NCBI GenBank assembly: GCA_020851075.1
Contig: JADZDL010000168.1
Span: 1-64,000 of the forward strand
From: Planctomycetota bacterium
Lineage (GTDB): Bacteria > Planctomycetota > UBA1135 > UBA2386
DNA length: 64,000 nucleotides
Direction of reading: 5' to 3'
Made by a program: the position numbers and the translations under genes. Positions 8,845-21,063 of the stretch are shown here, piece after piece. The notes beneath the pieces were generated by a model. It saw nothing but the letters and a program-made list of their open reading frames with translations, searched no databases and was not told the DNA's origin. The stretch's first letter is position 1. Each line of letters begins with the position of its first letter.

Positions 8845-11800
8845 CAGCGGCCTCCTACGGCATCGCGGCAGCAATAGTCAGCGGTCAGGTCTTCGGCGGC
8901 CCAATAGGCGTCCTTGGCATCCGGGCCCTTCTTGCCCGTGCCACTACCGGCGGCGAGCGCCTTCTCGATCAGTCGTTGGCGTTCGGCGGTGACTGCGGTC
9001 CGCGCCGCACGATCCTGTTCGATCGAGAAGAGCTGGCGGCCGTCGACCCAGGTCGCTTCACACCGGCTCGTGTAGGAAAGTGGATCCCCGGACCAGAGCG
9101 CGAGGTCGGCATCCTTGCCCGCCGTGAGTGAGCCCGTGCGTTCGAAGATGCCGAGTTGGATCGCGGGGTTGCGCGTCACGAACCACAGGGCCTCGTTGGC
9201 TGGCACGTTGCCGTACTTCACGGCCTTGCCGGCTTCGGTATTGAGGCGGCGGGCGTGTTCGTTGCTGTCGCTGTTGAACGAGACGGTGACGCCGACGTCG
9301 CGCAGGATCGCGCCGTTCTCGGGGATCGCGTCGTAGACCTCAAACTTGTAGGCCCACCAGTCGCTGAAGGACGACGCGCCGATCGCGTTCTTGGCGATGG
9401 CGTCGGCGACCTTGTAGCCCTCCAGCACGTGTTGGAACGTGCCGATGCGGATGCCGTACTCCTGCGCCAGCTGGCAGAGCATGAAGATCTCATCCTGGCG
9501 GTAGCTGTGGCAGTGGATGCGGCGCGTGCCAGCGATCACTTCGGCGAGGGCGTCGAGTTCGAGGTCGCGCCGCGGCGGCAGCACCTTCGCGCGTTCTTGC
9601 GGGGCCAGGGTCTCGTAGGCCGCCCTCTCGCGGCGGTAGGTCTCGGCGGCGGCGAATCGATCGCGCAGCAGGCCTTCCACGCCCATGCGCGTGTTGGGGT
9701 AGCGCGGGTTGCTGTCGCTGCCGTTCGCGCGGCGTGGATTCTCGCCGAGTGCGAACTTGATGCCACCGGGTGCGTCCTGCACGCGCATCTGCTTGGGATC
9801 GAGCACACCCCAGCGCACCTTCACGGTGGAACTCTGCCCGCCGATTGCGTTCGCGGAGCCGTGCAGTTGGTTGACGGTCGTGACGCCGCCGGCGAGTTGG
9901 CGGTACCAGTTGCTGTCATCGGGATCGATGACGTCCTCGACGCGGACTTCGGCGGTGACGGCTTCGCCACCTTCGTTGATGCCGCGCGAGATGCCGGTGT
10001 GCGAGTGGCAGTCGATGATGCCGGGCGTCAGCTGTTTGCCGGTGGCATCGATCGTCTCCGCGCCAGGTGGCAGCGCCGGCAAACCCTCGCGCGGGCCGGC
10101 GAACACGATCTTGCCGTCGCGCACGAGCACGGCGCCGTTGCGCAGGATGCCACGCTCGTCGCCGGTCCAGAGGTCGGCGCCGACGATTGCGAACGTCTTC
10201 GCCGCCGGTTGTTCGAGCAGGCCGTAGCCGCCGAGTGGGGTGGGCAGGGCCGTCAGCGCCGGCGGCACGAAAGGCTGTTTCTGGGCTTTTGGTTTGCTGT
10301 CCTTCTCGGGCTTCTCCGCCGGCGTCGGGGCCTTCGCACCTGCAAGCGGGAACGTGCGTTCGAGGTCGGCGCGCACCGTGCCCGTAAGGCCATCCCCTTC
10401 GCGCTGCAGGCGGATCCAGGCCGGGCCCGTATTGCCATGAAGGCCCGATTCGACGCGGAATTCGAGCGTCTGCGCCGTGCGTTGCACGCCCGCAGTCTTG
10501 TGGTCCTGTTCGCCGGTGCGCAGTTTCAGCTGCTGCCCATCGATCGTGAGCGTCGTCGTGGCACTGCTATCCGCGGCGGGCCACGGCGACAGAGCCCAGG
10601 TGCCATCGAGGCCGTTGTCCTTGGCCGCTTCCAGACGATGGCGCCGACCACCAACCCAGACGTCGCGGATCGGCGCGTCGGGGTCAAACAGGTCCCCGTG
10701 CACGACGCACAGGTTGGCGAGTTTGCCGACCTCGATGGTGCCAGTGCGCGCGTCGATGCCAAGCAGTTTGCTGGGCACCGTGGTCAGCGCGGCGAGCGCC
10801 TGGTCCGCAGTGATGCCACACGCCATCGCCTCGCGCATCGCCGTGCGGAACGTCTTCTTGTCGCGCATGCGCGCCGTCGTCCACGCGACCGTGGCACCGG
10901 CATCGAGCAGACGCTTGGTATTGGTCACTGCCTGTTCCCACGATTGCAGTTGGCGGAGGCTCACCTGTTCGATGGCGGCGGCCGTGCTCACATCGGGAGC
11001 TTCGGGGAACTGCAGTGGCAGCACCATCGGGGCCTTGCTCGCGATCAGGGCGGCGAGGCGTCGGAACTCCATGCCGCTGCCGATCACGACGGCGGTCCGC
11101 TCAAACTCCGCTGCCACCTGGAGCAGGCGCAGGGACTCCAGTTCGTCCGTGCTGTCGCACCACAACGGCAGGCCACGGTGATCGAGCAGTGCCTGCAGCG
11201 TGGCGGAAGGCTGTGGTGCTTTGGCCAGGAGTCCAGGGGCCAGGTTCGTCGTGGCGGCGCAGCGGCCATACCAGGCGGCGTCGAGCAGCGTTTGCCGAAG
11301 CAGCGCGATGGAGCCCATCTGGCTGCCCGGGTAGCCGTTGCGGTTCGGCTGCAAGCTGCAGAGTTCGTAGGCGACGGCACGAACCACGCGCGCGCGTTCG
11401 GTCGCCGTGGGTTCGTCGAGCAGCACGACGCTGCTCGTGCCCTTCAGGATGCCGCCCGACGGCGCGATCGCGACCGTCGTGAAGCCGAGGTTGCGCAGAC
11501 CTTCACGATCCGCGGGCGCTACGCCTTCACCTTCGAGCGCATGGCGCTGCGCCTGCACCATCGGGTTCCAATGCAGGTCGCCGGTCGCGGGGTCGAGAGC
11601 TGGCACATCGATCGGCAGGAACGCCTCGACGAGGCCGGGGTAGATCGACAGGCCCGCGCAGTCGACGACCTGGGCGCCGTCCGGGGCAGGCCCGCCAACC
11701 GCCGTGATGACCCCGTCGCGCAGCACGATCGTGGCCGTTCGCGCTGGTGCGCCAGGCGCGGTCGTCACGGACCCGTTGACCAGGGCATACCAGCCCGCGT

Positions 11801-11888
11801 CCACGGACCTGGGGCCGTTGGTCGGCGGGCCCTGGCAGAAGACCGCGGCAGAGAGGAAGGAGAGGACGAGAGCGGCGCGACACTCCAT
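8844..11888 (-). CDS. Secreted double-amidohydrolase protein
   Basis: 1014 aa with a signal peptide (MECRAALVLSFLSAAVFCQG). Two amidohydrolase-like units are arranged in tandem. Unit 1 (about 40-420) has the characteristic ends (VVDCAGLSIYPGLVEAF and GTIEVGKLANLCVVHGDLFD), but lacks the HxH metal site. A linker (~425-560, DGLDGTWALSPWP, TGTVRADLERTF) may be a small beta domain. Unit 2 (about 570-990) carries an intact HSH site (LTPGIIDCHSHTG), later histidines (RRIHCHSYRQDEIF, GTFQHVLEG) and the imidazolonepropionase-like ending (FERTGSLTAGKDADLALWSG). The C-terminal unit is therefore the likely active one, while the first is probably structural. It is first in a two-gene operon with the amidohydrolase gene ending at 7495. 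Confidence 0.88.
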   Translation of the reverse strand: MECRAALVLSFLSAAVFCQGPPTNGPRSVDAGWYALVNGSVTTAPGAPARTATIVLRDGVITAVGGPAPDGAQVVDCAGLSIYPGLVEAFLPIDVPALDPATGDLHWNPMVQAQRHALEGEGVAPADREGLRNLGFTTVAIAPSGGILKGTSSVVLLDEPTATERARVVRAVAYELCSLQPNRNGYPGSQMGSIALLRQTLLDAAWYGRCAATTNLAPGLLAKAPQPSATLQALLDHRGLPLWCDSTDELESLRLLQVAAEFERTAVVIGSGMEFRRLAALIASKAPMVLPLQFPEAPDVSTAAAIEQVSLRQLQSWEQAVTNTKRLLDAGATVAWTTARMRDKKTFRTAMREAMACGITADQALAALTTVPSKLLGIDARTGTIEVGKLANLCVVHGDLFDPDAPIRDVWVGGRRHRLEAAKDNGLDGTWALSPWPAADSSATTTLTIDGQQLKLRTGEQDHKTAGVQRTAQTLEFRVESGLHGNTGPAWIRLQREGDGLTGTVRADLERTFPLAGAKAPTPAEKPEKDSKPKAQKQPFVPPALTALPTPLGGYGLLEQPAAKTFAIVGADLWTGDERGILRNGAVLVRDGKIVFAGPREGLPALPPGAETIDATGKQLTPGIIDCHSHTGISRGINEGGEAVTAEVRVEDVIDPDDSNWYRQLAGGVTTVNQLHGSANAIGGQSSTVKVRWGVLDPKQMRVQDAPGGIKFALGENPRRANGSDSNPRYPNTRMGVEGLLRDRFAAAETYRRERAAYETLAPQERAKVLPPRRDLELDALAEVIAGTRRIHCHSYRQDEIFMLCQLAQEYGIRIGTFQHVLEGYKVADAIAKNAIGASSFSDWWAYKFEVYDAIPENGAILRDVGVTVSFNSDSNEHARRLNTEAGKAVKYGNVPANEALWFVTRNPAIQLGIFERTGSLTAGKDADLALWSGDPLSYTSRCEATWVDGRQLFSIEQDRAARTAVTAERQRLIEKALAAGSGTGKKGPDAKDAYWAAEDLTADYCCRDAVGGR

Positions 11889-11944
11889 TCTGCGAGCATA
11901 CGCGCGTCAGGGCCGGGATCACCAGCGTGCAGCCAGGCAGTCGG

Positions 11945-13842
11945 CTAGAACTGGTGCGAGACCATGAAGTAGACGCCGCGCTGCGACTCTTCGTCGTACC
12001 AGTATTCCTGGTGGTGCGAATCGGTCAGGTTCTGACCAACCAGCGAGAAGCTGGTCTGGTCGGAGATGCGGTAGCCGACGCGCAGGTCCAGGCGCCACCA
12101 GGACGGCACGCCGGCGTGCTTCTCGGTGTAGAGCACGTTGGAGTCGAGCTCGAGCCCCGGTAGTGGTTCCCAGCCGATGGTGAGGCCGGCGCGGGTGCGC
12201 GGTACTTCCACTTCGATCGTGAACTCGTCAGGTTCGAAGTTCTGGGCGTTGGCCTGGGTGGTCGCGATCCAGCTCGTGAAGCGCCAGTGCTTCTCGGGGT
12301 GCCACGTGAGCGAAGCTTCGCCGCCAAACGCGTGGGTGCGCCCGCCGGTCTCGTAAAGGGTGGCCCCTGTGCCTGGATCGGTCGTCGTGCCGTTCTCCTC
12401 GCGATCGTCGTCGTAGAGGAACGCATCGATCTGCAGCAGGAATTCGTCATCCCAACGTTGGCGCAGGCCGAGTTCGTAGGCCAGCAGGTTGCTGGCGCGC
12501 CGTTTCACGACGATGCCTGAATCGTGGATGCGCTGGTCCGGTTCGCGGTTGGCGCTCAAACCGGTCCAGATCGTGAAGTCGGGGCGCGGCGTCCAGGCGA
12601 GGCGAACGTCGGGCTGCATATCGACGCCGACGGTGCGATGGCCATCGACGTAGCCGAGATTGCCGCCGAGCGTGAGGCGCAGGTTCTCGGTCAGATCCCA
12701 ATCCCAGGACGCAAACAGGTCGGTGCGCGTGTCGTGGTAGCGCTCCGCGACGTCGGCATCGACGTAGAGGTTGTCGACGTCGAGCTGGCGCACGCCGTCA
12801 CCAAGGGTCAGGCGATGTGCGGCCGCGAGCCGCATCGAATGCTGCAGCGTTGCCGAGTAGAGCTGCTCCTTCCAGATCAGATGCTCGTAGAACGCGTTGT
12901 TCTGGAAGTCGCGAATATCCTGGTCGTAGGCCTCGAAGGCGAGGCGCAGTTCGGTGGTTTCGTTATCCTCGTGCGTCCATCGCCAACGACTCTTGAGATG
13001 GCCACCCTTGATGTAATTCAGGGAGGAGAAACCTGGGTCGACTTCGTAGGAGTCGCCGAGGAAGCTGTCGTGCACGTCGCCGTCGATCGTGACCTCGAGG
13101 TTCTCGGCGAGTTTGGTATCGACGCGCATGCCAACACGGTCGGCACCCCAGCGGTCGCCCGAGACGCCAGGCCAGCCGCCGTCGCGTTCCGCCATCTTCG
13201 CGTAGAGGTAGTAGTCGGTCTGTTCGCCGAGCGAACCGCCAAAACGAACCGAGGCGGTGCCGCGCTCTTCGGTGCCGATCACGCCCGTCGTGCGCAGGCC
13301 GGCGACGTTCTTCGCCTTCTTGGTGACGATGTTGACGACGCCTTGCGAAGCCTTGTCGCCCCAGCGAGCACCACCAGGACCGCGCACGACTTCGATGCGT
13401 TCGATGTTCTCGATCGGCAGGTCGATTGCTTGCCAGTACTCGCGCCGCAGCAGCGTTGCATACAGACGCTCGCCGTCGATGAGCACCAACATGCCCGAGA
13501 AGTTGTGTTCGCCGAGTCGGCTGCTGAAACCGAACGCACCCGGCACGTCCTGCGCGATGATGAGGCCTGGCACGAGGCGCAGCAGGTCAGGAATCGAACG
13601 CATGCCCGAACGACGGATCTCGGGCTCGTTGAGCACGTAGACCGAGGCGGCTGTCGAGGCCAGCGACTCTTGATGGCGGGCGCCCACTTCCACCGCGACT
13701 TCCATGAGCTGTTCGAGGCTCATGTCGGTGAGGTCCATGGTGGGCTCTTGTGGTTGCGGCGCCGGATTCTGCGCATCCGGTGACGTTTGCGCGGCAAGGC
13801 CGGCGAGCAGGGCGGCTTCGGCGAGCAGGAAGGCGAGTCGGT

Positions 13843-13846
<4 letters not shown>
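11945..13846 (-). CDS. TonB-dependent outer membrane receptor
   Basis: 633 aa from the ATG at 13846, giving the signal peptide [21 protein letters not shown] short linker is followed by a plug domain (~60-180: [51 protein letters not shown]). The C-terminal two thirds are amphipathic beta strands of a 22-strand barrel, ending in Phe (YFMVSHQF), the usual outer-membrane signature. Its start overlaps the stop of the histidine kinase gene by four bases (ATGA), and it lies downstream of a YfiR-like gene. Receptor, YfiR-like protein and sensor kinase occur together in other bacteria and are usually read as a signalling or uptake unit. The ligand cannot be told from the sequence. Confidence 0.9.
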
Positions 13847-16202
<2,356 letters not shown>

Positions 16203-16206
<4 letters not shown>

Positions 16207-16784
16207 CGGGGCCCCGGTAGGGAATGGCGCAGGAGCCCGGAGCTCACCTTGATGCGCTGTTCGCGAAGGCGGTCCTTGTTGACCTCAAACCGCACGCCGC
16301 CGTCCTGGATGAAGAACTGGATCGAGCCACCGGCGGCGGCAAATCCCGGACGCTCACAGAGGGTCGGCACCGGCTTCTTCTCGTGGGCGGCGAGGATCTT
16401 CTTCAGTGAGCCGTCGTCAATCGGCGCGGCGATGTAGAGCATGTCGCACTTGCCGATAGCGCGCCCTGCTTCAGCATCCGCCGCGCTGATCACGACCACC
16501 GTGATGGTGGCCTCGCCAACCTTTTTGCCCGGCAAGATCTTCTTGGCGATGGCGCTCGTTGCATCGTCGCCGACGATGCCGATGCGATATTCCGCGGCGG
16601 GCTTCTCGGGATCCGCCAGTTCGTTCGTCAGGTACGACGCGAACTTGAACAGGAACGCGGCGCGCACGGCGGCGGCTTTGGCATCGGCCTCCGGATCCTG
16701 GACGGAGTCCTGCGCGAAGACAACGGTGGCTAGCAGCAACCCGGTGCACCAAGGTGCACAGCGAAATCGGCTCGGCCAGCGCAT
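16203..16784 (-). CDS. YfiR-like (DUF4154) periplasmic protein
   Basis: 193 aa from the ATG at 16784, which gives a compact signal peptide ([20 protein letters not shown], then VVFA-QD). A GTG at 16835 in the same frame would add 17 residues and is less likely. The mature part has the DUF4154/YfiR pattern: [60 protein letters not shown] and a final SSGLLRHS. In Pseudomonas YfiR is a periplasmic repressor of the diguanylate cyclase YfiN; here the partner encoded by the overlapping gene is a hybrid kinase instead, so YfiR-like control of kinase activity is plausible but inferred. It is the first gene of a three-gene coupled operon. Two palindromic elements lie 47-76 bases upstream of the start. 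Confidence 0.86.
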
Positions 16785-16830
16785 CGAAGTAGTCCGAACA
16801 TCGGCACGTCCGTTCGGCGCGCTTGACGCC

Positions 16831-16860
16831 TTCACACTTCTTGTGAACGTGTTCTAGAAC
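16831..16860. promoter_or_regulatory. Two inverted repeats upstream of the YfiR-kinase-receptor operon
   Basis: TTCACA and TGTGAA are separated by five bases (16831-16847), and a perfect ten-base palindrome GTTCTAGAAC follows at 16851-16860. Both lie in the short gap between the end of the oxidase gene and the start of the YfiR-like gene, in locally AT-richer sequence. They could be operators for the operon. No regulator gene beside them makes the link obvious, and a transcript-end hairpin for the oxidase operon is an alternative reading. Confidence 0.4.
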
Positions 16861-16864
16861 GACA

Positions 16865-17812
16865 CTAACCAGCGGTGCTGTCGAGAATCTGGGCAACCTC
16901 GTCGGCGCAGCCCCAAGCGAGGGTAAACCCGCTACCCCCATGTCCGTAGTTGTGCACCACTCGGCGCCCCGATGGCAGCACTTCCGGCTCCAACCGGATG
17001 GCATCCCGATAGGGCCGCAGTCCGACGGCGACGGCTGTGACATGGGCACCTCGTAGTTGAGGGAACCGTCGGTGCGCATCGGCGAGAATGCGGGCGGTGT
17101 CGGCTGGGTCCTCGCGCAGATTCTCCGAGTCGCGTTGCGCCGTGCCACCGACCACCAGGTCGTCGATTCGCGGCAACATGTAGATCGGATTCTCGGTGGT
17201 GTCGTCGATCCAGGCGTGATCGAGCCGCACGCCGCGCAACTTCAAGACCTGACCGCGAACTGGGCGCACAGAGGTGTCCTGGCACAGCGTGCGCGCACCA
17301 AGCCCCGTGCAGTTCACCGTGACGTGCCCTGCCGGTGTTTCGTCCAGTTGGTGCACCTCGCGTCGTTCGATGCGGCCACCCGCGGCCGCAAACCTGGCAA
17401 CGAGCCAGGGCAGATAGCGCGTCGTATCGCACAGCGGCACGGTGAGCTCGATCGCGCTGTGGAACGGCGCCGGCACTTCGTCGGCTGGTAGCCGTCGCGC
17501 CGAAGGCACGGCGGAGAGCCACCACACCTCAGGATCGCTGTGGTCGTAGACCTCGATCGTGCGCACACTGCGAACGCCGCTCGCGGGATCTTCCGCCTGG
17601 CGCAACAAGGTGGCAAACGTCGTGGCGGACCAGCCGAGCACACGTGCGCGGGGCTCCGCGAGATAGGGCAGCCAGATAGCCGCAGCGACGGCGCTGGTGG
17701 TCTGCAGCGGGTCGTCGCGGGTCCAGATCTGCACACGATGGCCCCGTTCCTGGAGCGTGATTGCGCAGGACAGCCCGAGGATGCCGGCCCCAAGAACGAG
17801 GACATCAGCCAT
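16865..17812 (-). CDS. FAD-dependent D-amino-acid-oxidase-like protein
   Basis: 315 aa from the ATG at 17812. The N-terminus is a Rossmann FAD-binding segment (DVLVLGAGILGLSCAITLQE) ending in an acidic/basic switch (IWTRDDP). The C-terminus carries the D-amino-acid oxidase signature region (NYGHGGSGFTLAWGCADEVA) preceded by a conserved VGLRPYRDAIRLE. The middle has the substrate-domain phrases RPVRGQVLKLRGVRL and IYMLPRIDDLVVGGT. Length and motifs fit a DAAO or D-aspartate-oxidase-like flavoenzyme, which deaminates D-amino acids to 2-oxo acids with production of H2O2. The start lies eight bases inside the RND pump gene, so it is the last gene of the efflux operon. Its upstream open frame in the same register is shadow sequence of the pump gene. 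Confidence 0.86.
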   Translation of the reverse strand: MADVLVLGAGILGLSCAITLQERGHRVQIWTRDDPLQTTSAVAAAIWLPYLAEPRARVLGWSATTFATLLRQAEDPASGVRSVRTIEVYDHSDPEVWWLSAVPSARRLPADEVPAPFHSAIELTVPLCDTTRYLPWLVARFAAAGGRIERREVHQLDETPAGHVTVNCTGLGARTLCQDTSVRPVRGQVLKLRGVRLDHAWIDDTTENPIYMLPRIDDLVVGGTAQRDSENLREDPADTARILADAHRRFPQLRGAHVTAVAVGLRPYRDAIRLEPEVLPSGRRVVHNYGHGGSGFTLAWGCADEVAQILDSTAG

Positions 17813-20800
17813 GCGAACGCGCCGGGTCGGAGCCGTAGAGCCAACGGAAGAGGCGCACAATGCGCGACCAGATATCGTCGAGCACGAGGTAGAGCGACGG
17901 CACCAGCACCAGACTGATCAGCGTGGCGAACATCACGCCAAAACCCAAGGACACCGCCATCGGCACGAGGAAGCGCGCCTGGACGCTGCGTTCGAGCAGC
18001 AACGGGGCAAGTCCGCCAAACGTGGTCAGGGAAGTCAGCATGATCGGCCGGAAGCGCTGGGCGCCGGCCGTGCGCACCGCCACGAGCAGCGAGTCATGTT
18101 CTTTGCGGCGGTTGTTGATCCAGTCGACGAGCACGATGTTGTCATTCACGACGACACCGGACAGCGCGATCACGCCGAACATGGACAGGATGCTGAGGTC
18201 GTACCCGGTGACCATGTGGCCGGCGATCGCGCCGGCGACGCCGAAGGGGATCGCCGTCATGATGAGGATCGGCTGCAAGAACGACTTCAGCGGGATCGCC
18301 ATGAGCGCGTAGATGAGGAACAGCGCAATCGCAAAGCCGCCGCCGAGGGAGACGAGCAGGTCGGTCTTCTTCTTCTGATCGCCCTCGAAACCCCAGGATA
18401 GACCAGGATGGCGCGTGATGAGCGCCGGGATCACTTCCTCGCGCAGGCGCTTGTTGATCGCTTCGGCGCTGGCATTCGGATCGGTTTCGTCGATCTCACC
18501 GCTCACGCGCAGCGCGCGTTTACGATTCACGCGCGTGATCGTCGAGTACGAAGGTCCCGTCGATGCGGCAGCGACTTCGCGGAACGGCACCTCGTCGCCG
18601 CTCGGCGTGCGAATGCGCAGTTCGTCGAGGTCGCGCAGCGATCGACGACCCGCTTCCGGGTAGCGCACCATGACCTTGACGTCGTCGCGGCCCCGCTGGA
18701 TGCGCTGCGCTTCTTCACCGTAAAACGCCTGGCGAACCTGCCGCGCGAGGTCCTGCTGGCTCAGGCCGAGTGGTTCGGCCGTCGGTCGGATGCGCAGTTT
18801 GACCTCGGGTTTGCCGGCGCGATAGGAGTCGGCGACGTCCTTGATCTCGGGCATGCGCAGCAGCTCCTGCTTCAGGTCGGCGACGGCCGCGCGCAGTTCG
18901 TCGATGTCCGCGTGATAGAGCTCGACGTCGACGTCCTTGCCGGTGCTGAAGAACGACGTCGTGAACTGCAGGTCGATGGCATCGGGGATCGTGCCGACCC
19001 GTTGGCGGATCCGGGTCATGATCGAGTCGGAAGGGATCTCACGCACTTCCGAAGGCAGCAGCTGCACGTTCAGTTCGGCGAGGTGCGAACCGCTCTGGAA
19101 CTGCGCGTCGCGCTGGCCGCCGTTGCGGGCCTGTTCGACCGAGTACGGCTGGGAACCAACGGTCGCCATCATGTGCAGGAACACCGACTCGCTGCCGGCG
19201 CGTTCGCGGTCGAATTCGTCACAGACTTCGCGGGCTGCCGCTTCGACCCGACTCAGGATCCCACTCGTGACCTGCACCGGGGTACCCTGCGGCATGGTGA
19301 GCGAGACGACGATGTTGTCACCGTCGACGGTCGGGAAGAACACGAAGCGCGGGAAGCCGGCGCCGACGCTGGCGACCGTCAGCATGAGCACGACGATGGC
19401 ACTGGCGATCGTCACGTAGCGCCAGCGCAGCGTCACTTCGAGCACGGGCTGGTAGATGACGCGAACGAACCAATCGAGGCCCGCCTGGAAACGATCCTGG
19501 ACCCAGCCGAGCGCCCGAGCGGCTAGCCACGGGCGGTGGTTCTCGGGCTCGATCTTCATGATGGCGAGGTGCGCGGGCAGGCACATCTGCGATTCGATGA
19601 GGCTGATCGCGAGCACCGGAATCACGACGAGTGGGATCACCCGCCAGACCTGGGCGTCAGAGCCAGGCACAGAAAACACCATCGGCAGGAACGCCGCGAT
19701 CGTGGTGGCAACCGAGGCAAACACTGGTGTGCGCACTTCGCGGCTGCCGCGCAGGGACGCCAGCATTGGCGAAGTGCCTGGTTTGCGGTGCAACACGATG
19801 TTCTCGCTCACGACGATGGCGTCGTCGACGACGATGCCGAGCACGAGCAGGAAGGCGAACAAGGAGATCATGTTCACCGACACGTCGAAGACCGGCATCA
19901 GGGCGACGGCACCCAGGAAAGCGACGGGGATGCCGATCGCGACCCAGATCGCCATGCGCAGGTGCAGGAACAGCGCCAGGATCACGAAGACCAGAGCCAG
20001 ACCCTGCATGGCGTTGTGAAACAGCAGGTCGATGCGGCCCTTCAGGATGATCGACTCGTCGCGCCACGTCGTCATCTGCACGCCGGGTGGCAGCAGCCGC
20101 TTGCCGGGACCGGCGACCCAGTCCTTCACGGCCTGCGTGACGGCGATCGCATCCTGGTCGCCGACGCGGAACACCTTCAGCATCACGGTCGGTTTGCCAT
20201 CGAAGCGGGCGAGCAGGTCGTCTTCGGCAAACCCGTCGACAACGTTCGCGACTTCGCCGAGCGTGACGCGTGCGCCGTCGGGTCGCGTCAGCAATACGAG
20301 GGACGCAAAGTCCGCCCCACGGTAGGCCTGCCCCTGCACGCGCAGCACCGTTTGCCCCTCCTGGGCCTTGATGGCGCCCGCGGGCAGGTCGAGGCTGCCG
20401 CTGCGCACCGCGCGCGCGACGGCATCGAAGGTGAGCCCGTGGCGCCGCATCGCCTCTTCGCTGAGTTCGATGCTGATCTCATAGGGTCGCACTGCGGAGA
20501 GTTCGACCTGCGAGATCGCGGCGAGACCGGTCAGTTCTTCGCGAGCTTGCTCGGCGAGGCGCTTCAGCACCAGTTCGTCGGCATCACCATGGATCGAGAC
20601 GTTGATGACTTCCTTGCGCACGACCAGGCGCGAGACGATCGGCTCTTCGATCTCCACGGGGAAGTTCGTGATCGCGTCGACGCGGTTCTTTACGTCGTCG
20701 AGAACGCGCCCGACGTCGGCGTTCTGCAGCGTTTCGATCACGATGAGGCCAATACCTTCGTTGGCGCTGGAGGTGATCTTGTCGACTCCGGTCACACCTT

Positions 20801-21056
20801 CGACGGCCTCTTCGACGCGCAGGCAGACGCCCTGTTCGACTTCGGCAGGTGCGGCGCCCGGATAGGGCACCTGCACGGTGACGATGTTGGGGGAGATCTC
20901 GGGGAACACCTCGCGCCGCACGCGCCCCGTGCTGAGCGCGGCGAGGCCCGCCACGAGGAAGGTGAGCGCGATGAGGGTCGCCGCGACGTGGTTCTGCGTG
21001 AACCACGCGAAGAAGCCGTTCCGTTCGGACTCGGGGATCGTGGGGTCGTCTTGCAT
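17805..21056 (-). CDS. RND efflux pump, inner membrane transporter
   Basis: 1083 aa from the ATG at 21056, close to the usual ~1030-1080 aa of AcrB/MexB-type proteins. TM1 is at ~22-40, followed by the periplasmic porter start (YPGAAPAEVEQGV). The middle carries the proton-relay motif GIVVDDAIVVSENI with Asp411 and Asp412, equivalent to the AcrB pair 407/408. The second half repeats the design, with a second large periplasmic loop and a final five-helix bundle (FGVIALSGVVVNDNIVLVDW, APLLLERSVQARFLVPMAVS). It should exchange protons for substrate and dock to the fusion protein encoded seven bases upstream. Specificity is not readable. Alternative longer starts run into the fusion protein gene and were not chosen. 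Confidence 0.93.
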   Translation of the reverse strand: MQDDPTIPESERNGFFAWFTQNHVAATLIALTFLVAGLAALSTGRVRREVFPEISPNIVTVQVPYPGAAPAEVEQGVCLRVEEAVEGVTGVDKITSSANEGIGLIVIETLQNADVGRVLDDVKNRVDAITNFPVEIEEPIVSRLVVRKEVINVSIHGDADELVLKRLAEQAREELTGLAAISQVELSAVRPYEISIELSEEAMRRHGLTFDAVARAVRSGSLDLPAGAIKAQEGQTVLRVQGQAYRGADFASLVLLTRPDGARVTLGEVANVVDGFAEDDLLARFDGKPTVMLKVFRVGDQDAIAVTQAVKDWVAGPGKRLLPPGVQMTTWRDESIILKGRIDLLFHNAMQGLALVFVILALFLHLRMAIWVAIGIPVAFLGAVALMPVFDVSVNMISLFAFLLVLGIVVDDAIVVSENIVLHRKPGTSPMLASLRGSREVRTPVFASVATTIAAFLPMVFSVPGSDAQVWRVIPLVVIPVLAISLIESQMCLPAHLAIMKIEPENHRPWLAARALGWVQDRFQAGLDWFVRVIYQPVLEVTLRWRYVTIASAIVVLMLTVASVGAGFPRFVFFPTVDGDNIVVSLTMPQGTPVQVTSGILSRVEAAAREVCDEFDRERAGSESVFLHMMATVGSQPYSVEQARNGGQRDAQFQSGSHLAELNVQLLPSEVREIPSDSIMTRIRQRVGTIPDAIDLQFTTSFFSTGKDVDVELYHADIDELRAAVADLKQELLRMPEIKDVADSYRAGKPEVKLRIRPTAEPLGLSQQDLARQVRQAFYGEEAQRIQRGRDDVKVMVRYPEAGRRSLRDLDELRIRTPSGDEVPFREVAAASTGPSYSTITRVNRKRALRVSGEIDETDPNASAEAINKRLREEVIPALITRHPGLSWGFEGDQKKKTDLLVSLGGGFAIALFLIYALMAIPLKSFLQPILIMTAIPFGVAGAIAGHMVTGYDLSILSMFGVIALSGVVVNDNIVLVDWINNRRKEHDSLLVAVRTAGAQRFRPIMLTSLTTFGGLAPLLLERSVQARFLVPMAVSLGFGVMFATLISLVLVPSLYLVLDDIWSRIVRLFRWLYGSDPARSHG

Positions 21057-21063
21057 GGTCACC

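Noticed and set aside
9156-11948. Rightward open frame of 930 codons
   Set aside because: Antisense to the double amidohydrolase; no recognisable motif.
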